From the NCBI GenBank assembly GCA_037893225.1, contig JAZGUH010000623.1, positions 248,001 to 312,000 on the forward strand: a DNA stretch of 64,000 nt. The letters are read 5' to 3'. Below the pieces are notes generated by a model that ran no database searches, was not told the origin of the DNA, and saw nothing but the letters and a program-made list of their open reading frames with translations. Position 1 is the first letter of the stretch. The number at the start of each line of letters is the position of its first letter. Below, in pieces: positions 25,160 through 36,427 of the stretch. Source of the DNA: Hippasteria phrygiana. Taxonomy: Eukaryota > Echinodermata > Asteroidea > Valvatida > Goniasteridae. Made by a program: the position numbers and the translations under genes.

Positions 25160-26890
25160 AATAACAACCTCCGGCTCACTATTCGGACGCGAAAATAATG
25201 CAAAACGGAGCGTCAAAAAACTGATGTACTTTCTGTACTTTTCTGCGGGAAATATTAGCGCCTGACGTCCTCTTAACACAGAACTTTGAACAATAATTGT
25301 GACCAGAACGCAATATTCCCACATGTACAAAGTATTATTTCCCAGGTTTATATGGTTTTTAGAGTTGTGACAAATATTTTATATCAACCTCCGGCTCACT
25401 ATTTGGACGCGAAAATAATGGAAAACGGAGCGTCAGATGTACGTTTTATACTTTTCTGCGGGCAATTATTGGCGCCTGACGTCCTCTTAACACAGAACTT
25501 TGAACAATAATTGTGACCAGAACGCAATGTTCCCATATGTACAAAGTATCACATCCCAGGTTTATATGGTTTTTAGAGCTGTAACAAATATTTAATATCA
25601 ACCTCCGGCTCACTATTTGGACGCGAAAATATTGGAAAACGGAGCGTCAGATGTACTTTTTGTACTTTTCTGCGGGCACTATTGGCGCCTGACGTCCTCT
25701 TAACACAGAACTTTGAACAATAATTGTGACCAGAACGCAATATTCCCACATGTACAAAGTATCATTTCCCAGGTTTATATGGTTTTTAGAGTTGCAACAA
25801 ATATTTTATATCAACCTCCGGCTCACTATTTGGACGCGAAAATATTGGAAAACGGAGCGTCAGATGTACTTTTTGTACTTTTCTGCGGGCACTATTGGCG
25901 CCTGACGTCCTCTTAACACAGAACTTTGAACAATAATTGTGACCAGAACGCAATGTTCCCACATGTACAAAGTATGATTTCCTAGGTTTATATGGTTTTT
26001 AGAGCTGTAACAAATACTTTATATCAACCTCCGGCTCACTATTTGGACGCGAAAATAATGCAAAACGGAGCGTCAAAAAACTGATGTAATTTTTGTACTT
26101 TTCTGCGGGCAATATTAGCGCCTGATTTACTCCTATAACACAGAACTTTGAACAATAATTGTGACCAGAACGCAATGTTCCCATATGTACAAAGTATCAT
26201 TTCCCAGATTTGTATGGTTTTTAGAGTTGTAACAAATATTTTATATCAACCTCCGGCTCACTATTTGGACGCGAAATATATGCAAAACGGAGCGTCAGAT
26301 GTACTTTTTGTACTTTTCTGCGGGCACTATTTGCGCCTGACGTCCTCTTAACACAGAACTTTGAACAATAATTGTGACCAGAACGCAATATTCCCACATG
26401 TACAAAGTATGATTTCCTAGGTTTATATGGTTTTTAGAGCTTTAACAAATATTTTATATCAACCTCCGGCTCACTATTTGGACGCGAAAATAATGCAAAA
26501 CGGGGTGGGTGCGTCAGATGTACTTTTTGTACTTTTCTGCGGGCAATATTAGCGCCTGATTTACTCCTAACACAGAACTTTGAACAATAATTGTGACCAG
26601 AACGCAATGTTCCCATATGTACAAAGTATCATTTCCCAGATTTATATGGTTTTTAGAGTTGTAACAAATATTTTATATCAACCTCCGGCTCACTATTTGG
26701 ACGCGAAATATATGCAAAACGGAGCGTCAGATACTGTTTGTACTTTTCTGCGGGCAATATTCGCGCGTGGTTTCCTCCTAACACAGAACTGTGAACAATC
26801 ATTTTGACCAGAACGCAATGTTCTCACATGTACAAAATATTATTTTCCAGGTTTATATCTTTTTCAGAGCTCTACCAAATATTTTATATC
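25160..26890. repeat. Right-arm tandem array, ~8 units, inverted relative to left
   Basis: The inverted anchor CAACCTCCGGCTC occurs at about 25164, 25387, 25601, 25815, 26030, 26249, 26460, 26681, with a variant at 26889. The outer two or three units match the left-arm outer units in order, including a CGGGGTGGGTGCGTC variant at ~26500 (left ~16050). Inner units do not keep register. Plus-strand frames repeat the left-arm minus-strand frames. Confidence 0.92.
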
Positions 26891-27459
26891 AACCTCCGTC
26901 TCACCAAATGGAGCGTCAGTTGTACTTTTTCTCACAATTTTATGATGCACCAGTGTACCGGTAACTTTTTCTTCTTCAAAATTGTGATTGCCATTGTTCC
27001 AAGTAAAATACGTTTCACAATAATTGTTTCCTATAATAACGGTCGTTCCACGGTAGCATTTTATGAGCGGCATAAAACCAGAGGTGTATACACAAACTGG
27101 TTTCATTAGCTTTGTGATGTCATATAAGCCCCTCCGTAGTAAATAGAATAGCCAAAACTAGTCATGCGAGGGCGCACTACTATACGAACATCGGCCGTGC
27201 GCGCGTGAAGCAGTGCCGTACGTACGTATATTGTACGTACGATATAACCATTAAATCGGTGAAACCCGGAGGTCGAGGAATGACAACTTGGCAGATAAAT
27301 AGTCATTTTTATTTTTTTGGGGGTAGAAAGTACGGAAGTATAATATTATTAACAGGTAACCATTTCTAAGACTTGAAAACGTCGTATAAATCGTGTATAA
27401 AGCTACCTCCGGCTAGCTCCGGCTAGCTCCGACCACCTCCGACTTTTACCAACACCCAA
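26670..27459. repeat. Outer right arm of the foldback element
   Basis: Inverted match to 14003-14796. The part 27301-27410 is identical, base for base, to the inverse of the corresponding left stretch. It ends CCAACACCCAA before the CAAAA duplicate at 27460-27464. Confidence 0.85.
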
Positions 27460-27929
27460 CAAAATTCTTAAAATTAGAGGTTGTGCCACATGTTTAGACA
27501 GTTGTTATCAAGGAGGGTTGGTTATTTTCCAAGATTTTGCTGTTCTTGACCGATTTTAGTGGGGGGTATTAAAGTAGAATCTTTCCACTGATTTTAGTGG
27601 GGGGGGGGTATTATAAGTAAAATCTTTCCCACTACACAATCGCCAAATTAAAAGCTGTGCCAAAATGGATGATTAAAGTAAAAAGTGTCTTGCCTTTTCA
27701 TTAATAATTTCAGTTGAAATTGTGCTCTTTCCTATTCCTCCATGGTTAGTGCGTACATTCCTCCAAAATTCTGTAGTATGTGATGTAAATTTTCGCTCGA
27801 CATCACGCTGTAAATTTAAACCACGAATGACGAACTTTACTTGTCAATATTCTTCCAGCATGAATAGGAGATACAGTACAGAGACGGACATATGAAGCGC
27901 AATTCTACATACTGCATGGTTGTGGTTAA

Positions 27930-28375
27930 TGGAAATTGTGTACAGGCAGTTAGTCTTCATATCAGTCGTTTTTAGCAACTGACGTAAGTCTGACGTCAGT
28001 TGCCGCGGCAATGGTTCCAAACACATGCAGTTTAGAATGTATTCTGGTTCCAGTGGCGTAGCTAAGGGGGGGGGGGGGGGGGGGCAAGGGGGAAAACTGC
28101 CCCCCCCCCCTGTGGGAACTCTTTCCCCCTCTCCCCCCCCCCCCCCCTCTGGAAAATTGGGATTATTTTGGGGGGGGGGGGGGGGGGGTGTCGCCATCTG
28201 TAGTGTGTAGATATGCATTACTATAGCGTGGACCTATTTAACAAAGTCGAATTTCCCCCCTTGAAAATAGCCATGCCCCCCCCCCCCCCCCCCCCCTTAG
28301 GAAGAGCCTGGCTACGCCACTGTCTGGTTCCAAACATTGCATTGATAGACGTCATCACTTCGGTACTCTATTGCG
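27930..28375. mobile_element. Dispersed repeat interrupted by a hAT MITE
   Basis: Flanks of the hAT insertion (ATTCTGGTTC before, GGTTCCAAACATTGCATTGA after) match, in inverse orientation, a continuous copy at about 36005-36185. It also shares the AACTGACGTCAGA zone with that copy. Confidence 0.6.
28051..28322. mobile_element. hAT-type MITE, CAGTGGCGTAGC ends, target duplication TCTGGTTC
   Basis: 272 bp: left CAGTGGCGTAGCTAAGGGG, right CCTGGCTACGCCACTG. Perfect 8-bp duplications TCTGGTTC at 28043-28050 and 28323-28330. The interior is dominated by poly-G and poly-C. An uninterrupted relative of the target lies at 36064-36071, a within-window empty site. Confidence 0.92.
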
Positions 28376-28380
28376 TTTGA

Positions 28381-28545
28381 CTACAGGGGACTCACACTCG
28401 GCAAGCTGCTTCTTTCGGGTCCTTTCCATCCCTGCTTTATATATTTCTTAACTTAACGAATTTTGTCATGTTTTTGTATACTAAAGTGGCTAATTACTGT
28501 ATTTGTGCAGTTATCTAAGGATGGAAATAAAGTCAAGTAAATATA
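28381..28545 (+). mobile_element. LINE 3'-end fragment, second copy
   Basis: Contains CACACTCGGCAAGCTGCTTC and ends GGAAATAAAGTCAAGTAAAT, the same layout as the 3' region ending at 13151. No coding part remains. Confidence 0.55.
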
Positions 28546-29084
28546 CGAGATCCGGCTCTCGCCCCTTCTAGCATTTGTTTCCTTTTTATTGATTTGATGA
28601 GAAGTTTTAAAATAGTTTTAAATTCCCTAGAACCAAATGAAAAGGGTGCAATGATAAAAAAAAAAAACGTAGAGAAAAAAATCCGCATTAATCTCCCGCG
28701 CAAAAACAGTAAACAACCTCTCACAAATTAAAGTTTCAATGCTATTTTGTTGAGCGTGGTTGATGAGTACTGGATAACCGTGTACATATTGAAAAGCTTC
28801 ATGTAGTAGGATGCATAATGCATGTCATAAGCTCATAAGCCCTCCCTTTATGGGCGGAGTTTACAGGGGAAATGAAGCATGAGTGCGACTCGAAGCCAAG
28901 ACTGAACTGGTTTTCCGTACACGCGCATGGTTGGTAGGGAAAATTGAGCTTCATACGTCCGTCTCCATATATACCCTGAATAGCGCCCTCTTAAGTTTCA
29001 TAAATGCAGTTTGGTTCCCTGACTATTTCATTGCACTTCTTAGATAAATGGATCACTATCGTTAGCACCAGTCTGTTGATAAAA

Positions 29085-32000
29085 ATGGCTGCGCCCATGT
29101 GTAGAGTTGTTTGTGAGAAGTCACAAGTGTTTCTTCGTTTTAGAGTTCTCAAACAACCATTCTACAGTGTGAGATGTTACTGCGAAAGTAATGGAAAGCT
29201 TCACCAATCTGGTATACCGTCATAAATCTAAAAAAATCTGACTAGTTGATCTTTGTTGTGTCTTTTAAAAAGATTAAATTTAGATCTGCATATGCAGCTG
29301 TTCTGGTTGTGAAATGTGTACTTCACCGTGTAATAACGAGACTACGCTGTACATGTAGCAATTTTTTCATTGTTAACGGCAACGAGGCTTATTATGCAGG
29401 ATGTTATACCTGGAGGTTATACTTTCGTTGAAAGGAAACACAATGGAAATACTCATAAAAATTAGGTGCATTTTGGCATGACTCCGCATCCACATGACAG
29501 AATTTGTACATTTTATACAATTGTATACAACCAGCCAACAATCATGACACTGACAGTTGAGTTGAGTTGATCAAAATCAATTAAGTATGTACTATGCCTT
29601 ATTACCTCTTCTTGGAGGGTTGACCAGTCACACCTGCAAAGATGATTGGTCGATTGGCCACCATTGTTTTGCGGTTTTCTAAACACCAGAGTATATTTCT
29701 ATTTTTAGGGGCATTTTTTAGCGAGGTTTTACCTGGGGGAACAAGTTTAGTCTTTTTAAGTTTATTGAAAACACAAGGTGAGGTGAAATTTGTTATGTGT
29801 GGTCACTGTGGTGGCGAATCGTGGCTGGATACAGAACTCTTGCTCCTTGGTAGTATTCTCATTGTAATCACCTGAATAATTCCAAACTGTGTCTTCATGT
29901 GTACCGTGTATCTCTTTGAGCAGATGAAAGCCTTTCCAGGAGTCTTTTCTGGCGGGACATCAATTTCCGCAAAGATCAGGCATCCCGGAGCATTCTGGTG
30001 AGGTTGTCTGGCAAAACGTCTGAAGAGAGTCTATTACAGTATTGCACCAGCCATGGCAAGGTTCAGCATTACTTCACCTATAACCAGCAGCAGCATGTAA
30101 GTACATTGTACTTATTACATTACAATGATTAAATGCGTTCAGCGCATTAGGTTTACACATGGAAGTTAAAGCAACAAACCAAAAATAATAATCAAGATAT
30201 TGGTCTCACTGCCACATTATAACAAGTCATTGTACCACCCAGAATCCAGTGTTAAATGTTTTTGCAAGGGTGTCATTTTAATAAGCACAAAATCTTCCAA
30301 CTTACAATGTAGCTCCTTTGAAGATTTTAACACGAAAAAATCCCTGTGTGAAACAGATAGTGGAATTTATCCTGCACAGATAATTTGCATATATACATGT
30401 ATTATGCATAACAGCTACTTGCACTTTAAAACCCCAACTCCCCAGCATTCTTGCCAGGAACAATTACTGAGCCCTCCAAAATCCAACACTGTGAATTAAG
30501 TAATCCAATGCCACATTCTTTTTGCATCAACTGGTGGCTGGGCTTTTGCTGTCTTCAATCCTACAAAACCCTCCAAAACCTAATCATAGATTTTGAAGGA
30601 TGGGCTAGGGTAAAATCTTGTCTGAATTTTTGTTTTCCGAGATAAACATCTTTTATCATCTTATTTTTCTGTAGGGACGTTATGCATTGGTGGAATTTAA
30701 GTCATCTGACGGGATCAATCTTATCTTGGACCGGGCCTATGCATCCGGCGCTAACAGCCAAGGCCAGTATAGATTCCTGAGTTTCTCTGGTTCTGACCAA
30801 GGCGGCCAGGGAAGAGTTCCGCATTATCAGCAGATTAACAAAGACGTCAGCTTCTCAGAACTGTATAAGAAACTTGCTGCAGCAGAATCAGTAAGTTTGC
30901 ATTTCATACTTCATAATAATCATGTAGATTTATAAAGCGCATATATCCTCCGTCATGATCATAGTGCTCAAGGCACTACATTATTACCCCTGCTCATTGG
31001 GCCTATTAATCATTCCTGAAACCTCAGTTCCCGGGGAGTACACAGCCCCGGTTGCAAATTAAGCACACATGGGCTAATCAAACACATAACCATCACTGCC
31101 CTCACAAGTACCCATTTACTCCTGGTTGGAGAGAAGTAACTTGTGACAAAGTATCTTGCTCAAGGACACAAGCACCATGACCCACCTGGCTGGTCTTGAA
31201 CCCACAATCTGTAGTATCACCAAGATCTTGAGTCTGGTACACGAGGCCAAAGCGCTCCACTATGCAGTGAACACGATGTCTTTAGCATGGATAATACATC
31301 CAGAAGCAAGTTGGTTAATTGTTGGTTAATCAGAGGTTGATTTGTAATGTACCTTGCACCTGCACAGTGCACACCCATGTAAGCACTTCAGAGGAAATCC
31401 TAGGTTTATTACCAAAAGCAGTCATGCCACTTTTAGGCCAAAAATAGACTTCAGCTTTTTCATGTAAAATGTTTGGCTAATTTGACATCACCAGGCTTCC
31501 CTTGCCTTATTACAGGCTCTAGACAAGAACTTCCCCTACATCCTTAGAGAATTGAATGTTCGTAAGCCTTGTTCTTGAACCTCAACAGGTGTCAGACCAG
31601 CTTACCATGCTAACATCCGAGCAAGAGCTGAGAGACTCGGAAACCCGTCTGCGCTTTCTGGTCTGTTCTCTGATTCAGGAAGCCTTCCAGCAAATCCTAC
31701 CCAGTTGCTGTCTCCATCTCTTTGGGTCTTCAGTCAACAGCTTCGGGCGTCGCAGCTGCGACATGGATATGTTCTTGGAGAGGAATACAGAGCAAGGAAT
31801 TATCCCGTTAAAGAAAGTGAGTGGGTTTGTAGCTACTACCGTCTTTGATTCAAATTGATCATTTCTCACTCTGTCAGTAAAATACTTTTCTGTGAGGAAG
31901 TCTTGTTTAAAGTGTGTTCAAGGGGCCAGGCAAAATGGTTTTATGACATAAATACACGTAGGACACTTGCTGTAAATTTCCAGGTCCATTCTAGCAGTTT

Positions 32001-35000
32001 TAGGAAACAATTGTAAAAGTGTTTTTGTTATATTAACCCTAACCCTGCCAGACGCAGCACAGTGTATCTGTGCTGACAGCTCCACTTTGCTGCACTCTGC
32101 ACACAAGTCAATGTGACAAAGTATGCAATCTGATACGTCTGGCAAGGTTCTAGCCAAAATGCCCTGGAGGGTTAGGGTTAATGCCAGTTTCCATATTCCT
32201 TATCCAAAGTGTTATTTCATGAGAGGGACAATAGTGGTTTCTGCATAGCAATGTGTACAAAACTAATTTGAACATTTTCTACATTTTCATTGGAGAAAGT
32301 TCCATGTTTTTAGTTAGTTTCCATATTATATAGCTCGTTTGGAATCCAGTAATCAACATTGATTTGTTGTTGGGTTATTTTGGAGGATTGACTGTCCATG
32401 TAGTACTGTTGTTATTATACTCTTTTGACAAGGAATTCCTGCTATTACCAAACAAAGATAGCGCCCTCTTGCAGACGAAATGGGAAAAAAATTTAAAGAA
32501 TGGAAAACCACCAGCTTCTTTTTTACTTGAAATGAAAATTGAGATCAAGCTTGCATTGTTGTACGACAGTTATTTGTGAAAACAAGATAAACTGGATAGT
32601 TATTACATGGTTCCTTTAAACATGTCTGTAGGGCAAAGGTCAGTACAAACTGAGCTACAACCGGTCATCGGCCGAGTCGGAGCGAGTCGCTGCCCAGACT
32701 ACACTCTTCACGCTCGCATCCTATCTGGAAAAACACGTCCCCCACTGTATGTCCGTTGCTAGGATACTACAAGCCAAATGCCCCCTGGTGAAGTTCCGTC
32801 ACTATGCGACAGGGCTATCATGTGACCTGACCGCTGATAACAGGTGAGCAGTAATTAATTTCTTCCTGACAAAGTTATGGTGTTTGAGTGCAGCTGAGTT
32901 AGTACCACATTTGATGAACGCATCACCAGGGCATAAAACTATTGTGTGATGCATACACTGATATTTTCTATTAATTGACTGTCGGTAAACAATAGGCCAA
33001 TCCATGAAGCCAGTTCCTTGACATATTGACCAATGACAGCCACTATCAAAAAGGCCGACAAAAGTCTGACATGTATGATGGCATTGTTGAGGGGAACATT
33101 GTTACCTATGAGGTCAGTGGCCGGGGCTTAACAGATCGACCTTTTATGTTTTCGCTGCTTTCTGTTTTTGCTCTCCCAAAAGTTAACCAAAGTTGACCAA
33201 TCCTGACAAATCTGACTTTCAGCATCGCCCTGAAGAGCAGTGAACTGCTACACGTCTTCAGTCAGCTTGATCCGAGAGTGCGCCCTCTAGTGTTCATGAT
33301 CCGCCACTGGGCAAGGCATCATGGTATCACCAATCGTACTCCAGGTTACTGGATCACAAACTTTCCCCTGACTCTACTGGTGGTCTTCTTTCTTCAGACG
33401 AGACGTCCGCCTGTTCTTCCATCCTTTGACTACCTTCGCACCCTCGCAGGTAAACCAAGTGTGCCCCCCCCCTCCCCCATCCACAGATATTACTTGTGCA
33501 CAAAAAAGTTAAGCCTATTGTATTTACCCCTTAACCCCTTAAGTCCGGTTGTTATAAGTGGGTGCAGGGTGCCATGCTGGTCTGTGTAGCCAAGCGTAAC
33601 ACACAATAATCCAACAATGGATTGAGAATGCGTGTATAGACGTCATCCGGCCAGGTGGTAATTTTCTATAGACGGCAGCTGGCTTCAAGGAGTTAAAGTT
33701 ACCCCTAGAGAAATGGGTGCACCCTGTGTACCCTCTAGGTACCCCCTCCCCTTCCTGGGTGTCCCCTGGGTGCCCAAGTTCCCCCAGGTGCCCCTCTGCA
33801 AATTGGACCCTAGTTACACTGCTGTGAAGGACACTAAACTAAAAAGCTTTTCAGCATCCTTGAAAGTGTTGTAAGGCAGTTAAACATACACATTCACCAA
33901 TTATGACATTCAAGGTGTTGTATTATAATCCCTGCTCATCAAGCCAAACAATCATTCCTTAAACTTAGCTCAAAGTGTGTAAAGATTTATTTTTTATCTT
34001 ATTCACCCTTTGGAAACCTTTCAGTGACATCACTGGTGTCAAAGGTGCCCAAGGTGCCCAGCACAAATACATATCCAGATTATAGAAACATACAAGAAAA
34101 CATGGCATTAATGTAGTCATGCTCATGTTTATTTTTGGTCGCAGAAGATTCTGACAGAATGTTTATTGATGGCACTGACTGTACCATCCCTGGTGATCTT
34201 AGCAAACTTCCTCCATCAGAAAACACACAGACCACAGGTAAGCAGGACTTTGCGACAAAATCTTATTCAATTTTAGGGCTGTGCATCCGGACCGGGTACC
34301 TGATTACCCGACTGCTAATGTCAAGAAACGGTTCCAGATTATAATAATTATAATATAATTTGGGAAGCTAATCATCCTTACTCGCAGCTGGGATGCTGAA
34401 TTGCGAAGGACGCGGCTACAATGTGGTTGCGTCGCTGGCACGTAAAGGCGCCTCTGGCAGCCGGCCACATCGACCCATATATGACCACGGAGCACAGCCA
34501 GAGATCGAAAGTGTTTGATTTTTCCGAAGGGAGGAAAGCCGGAGGACTTAGAGAAAAACCCTCGTGGCACAGGAGAGAACCAACGCACAACTCGACTCAC
34601 ATTATGGTCCGAGCCGGGAATCGAACCCGGGCCACATTGGTGAGAGGCGAGCGCTTTACGCACAAGCCACCCATGCCACCGTAACCGAATTAACATTATT
34701 TAGTAGTTTCATTTGTGGGGAATTTTCAAAATAGAAACCAGGGTACATGGAAAAACAAAACAGACAGACAGACGTCTATGACGCTTGTGAAAATGCAATT
34801 TACACCATAAAGCTATACAGCTCACTGTACACACTTGCAGCTTGCTGCATTGATGTACCCATGTGGTAGTATTAATGTGCGGACCTTTACGGACAATATG
34901 AACAGCAATTTCTAAGATTTAATTTGTGGGATTGTTTTGTTTTGTAATCAGATACCCCGATTCCTTACTACCCATAAATGCACACTGCTATTCATTTTTC

Positions 35001-35932
35001 AATTTTGAATTAAAGTCTAGTTTTAAATATCTTATCTAGGTGTATGAGAAAGAAAATGGAATACACATTTTTTGATCTTTTTTTCGCCAGCTGAGCTACT
35101 ACAAGAATTCTTCAGCTTCTGCACGACGTATGATTTTGAGGTCAACTCCCTGTCTGTCCGGACTGGCAAACCGAGTCCGAAACCAGACATCACCGCTTCG
35201 TTCTACATGGAGAATCCCTTTCAAACAGAGCTGAATATGTGCAAGAATGTCTCGCTCGGTCTGCTGAATGAACTACAGAAACACTCCCAGTATGCATTGC
35301 AAATGATGGATATCCCAGGATTCCATGGTCCTGGCTCGGGGTCAGAGGTCATTCATCCATGGGGCATTGGGGCACTACTGTCACCGCTTAAAAACAGGCG
35401 GAACGGGAAACGCTCAGTGCTGATGAACAGCAACATTGGAAGTGTTTTGCGGGGACTGTCCCAGAATTCAACCAACAACTCTGATGTGGAGAGGAAACCG
35501 ACGAACAATTCAAATGGGAATGGTTCTACAGTTTCGGTTTCCAGAAGTCTGCCTCGTTTGGAAGTTCCACAGGAACATTTTGAGGAATGCACTGATGCCA
35601 GAACTGTGCGTGTGGAAAACATGACAGCCCTTGACGCAAGTCTTCAAGCTAGTAGCGCGGTGACTTCGTACAAAGAGGAGTGCTCACCGCGAGTTCATCG
35701 GACAGACTTGAACCAAATATTGCAGAGTGGCCAAGAAAATGCTGAACCAACTGTGGAACATTTTGTTGCCAAGCAGAATCCTACCCAAGGTACTGCAAAC
35801 AATAAAACTGCCAGTACACAATCCCAGATAACGGGGACAAAGGTTCCAAAGCTGCAGATAACCATCAACAACGTCAAGAGTCGATTGTTTGATGGACCAC
35901 ACATCAAAACAACCAAGGGATTTGTGCATTGA
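29085..35932 (+). CDS. MTPAP: Poly(A) RNA polymerase, mitochondrial
   Basis: Adds poly(A) to mitochondrial transcripts. Eight exons: 29085-29211, 29924-30096, 30675-30890, 31589-31816, 32632-32843, 33223-33449, 34145-34237, 35091-35932; phases join to about 705 residues. Start ATG 29085 has an AAAATGG context and opens a basic, acid-poor leader (MAAPMCRVV) suited to import. Domains: N-terminal RL/RRM-like part (about 70-160), nucleotidyltransferase with GSS (218-220) and DMD (230-232), third Asp in SCDL (about 313), then a PAP-associated domain with PGYWITNF and [12 protein letters not shown]. The tail beyond about 500 is Ser/Asn-rich and makes the protein longer than the human ~580 residues. 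The exon 1 donor is weak (GTATAC); an in-phase alternative GTAATG lies 24 bases earlier. Confidence 0.95.
30917..31265 (-). mobile_element. tRNA-derived SINE in MTPAP intron 3
   Basis: Read on the minus strand: tRNA-like head with B box GGGTTCAAGACC (about 31205), body words GTGCTTGTGTCCTTGAGCAA and GGAGTAAATGGGTACTTGTG, and an AT-rich tail near 30917. It shares its body with 56497-56770 and 60465-61010. Confidence 0.75.
32041..32149. mobile_element. Short MITE, AACCCTGCCAGACGC ends, copy 1
   Basis: About 109 bp with inverted ends AACCCTGCCAGACGC / ACGTCTGGCAAGGTT. A second copy with the same interior word CTCTGCACACAAGTCAATG (inverted) is at 44785-44893. It lies in MTPAP intron 4. Confidence 0.7.
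33531..33696. mobile_element. TTAA-type MITE, family B copy
   Basis: TTAACCCCTTAAGTCCGG on the left and GGCTTCAAGGAGTTAA on the right. The interior has the family words GTAGCCAAGCGTAAC and GGCCAGGTGG. It lies in MTPAP intron 6. Confidence 0.62.
34340..34688 (-). mobile_element. Full-length tRNA-derived SINE in MTPAP intron 7
   Basis: On the minus strand: tRNA-like head from 34688 with A-box-like TGGCTTGTGCG and B box GGTTCGATTCC at about 34620, a ~270-bp body (CTCCGGCTTTCCTCCC, GGCTGCCAGAGGCGCC), and a terminal TAAT-rich tail at about 34340-34360. No functional tRNA: there is no matching acceptor arm. Confidence 0.82.
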
Positions 35933-35953
35933 GTTGTAAAAAGACTATTCTGC

Positions 35954-35959
35954 AATAAA
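35954..35959 (+). promoter_or_regulatory. MTPAP polyadenylation signal AATAAA
   Basis: Canonical AATAAA 22 bases after the MTPAP stop codon, followed by T-rich sequence. This implies a very short 3' untranslated region. Confidence 0.75.
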
Positions 35960-36004
35960 TTTTTAAAATTCTTTTTTTAAACAGCATATGCAAAGTTTTG
36001 CATT

Positions 36005-36185
36005 GTACTCTGTCAGGACATGCCCTATAGAGCACCGAAGTGATGACGTCAATGCAATGTTTGGAACCAGAATACCTTTATGTGTTTGTATGACTGTCTG
36101 TTAACAAAGGAACAGTCGAAATTTACATTTGTTTGGAACCAGTTGTCATGCCAACTGACGTCAGACTTTTCAACTGTTTGATGAA
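36005..36185. repeat. Dispersed repeat copy with unoccupied hAT target
   Basis: Inverse of the repeat around 27930-28375 without the 272-bp hAT MITE: GAACCAGA at 36064-36071 appears once where the other copy has the element between two TCTGGTTC. Confidence 0.65.
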
Positions 36186-36206
36186 CATAAACTTGTTCAG
36201 CAGTCA

Positions 36207-36427
36207 TTAACCCTTTGCGTATGGATGACGTCTGTGGGCGCAACAAAAACCAGTGCCACCAGGCCGGATGAGGCCACTGGCTGCTGTTTGTGCAGTTTCA
36301 ATCCATTGTTGGATTATTGTGTATGTCATGCTTGACTGCACAAACACATTGTAGCGGTTCGCTTGGCTGCCAGAACCACTGCAACACCACGATGTCTCCC
36401 CGTAAAATACCGTGCCCAAGGGGTTAA
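36207..36427. mobile_element. TTAA-type MITE, family B, clearest copy
   Basis: 221 bp: TTAACCCTTTGCGTATGG on the left and CCGTGCCCAAGGGGTTAA on the right, with TTAA at both borders. The interior has CATTGTTGGATTATTGTG and TGCTTGACTGCACAAAC. Confidence 0.7.

Larger units (their letters stand above)
14003..27459. mobile_element. 13.46 kb foldback transposon with satellite-filled inverted arms
   Basis: Left end TTGGGTGTTGGTAAAAGTC; the right end is its exact complement. It is flanked by a 5-bp direct repeat CAAAA (13998-14002, 27460-27464). The outer ~790 bases of each arm look almost identical in the stretches compared. Inward, each arm becomes a tandem array of ~215-bp units: left to 18415, right from about 25160. 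The 6.7 kb core holds nested MITEs, SINE-like pieces and poly-G, with no recognisable transposase, so it is probably non-autonomous. The architecture resembles foldback elements (Drosophila FB, sea urchin TU); the superfamily is undetermined. Confidence 0.85.
13642..27629. mobile_element. Older inverted-repeat MITE split by the 13.46 kb element
   Basis: Outside the foldback element, 13642-13776 and 27629-27478 are inverted copies of each other, starting GGAAAGATTTTACTT and running through CGGTCAAGAACAGCAAAATC to ATGTGGCACAACCT. The right side has its outermost 40-50 bases duplicated (27590-27629). Related ends occur at 49587-49944. The simplest reading is one MITE with ~135 bp arms that later received the large element in its middle. 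Confidence 0.6.

Noticed and set aside
34600..34688. Functional tRNA gene on the minus strand
   Set aside because: A- and B-box-like words are present, but the acceptor arm does not pair and a 270-bp SINE body plus AT-rich tail follow.
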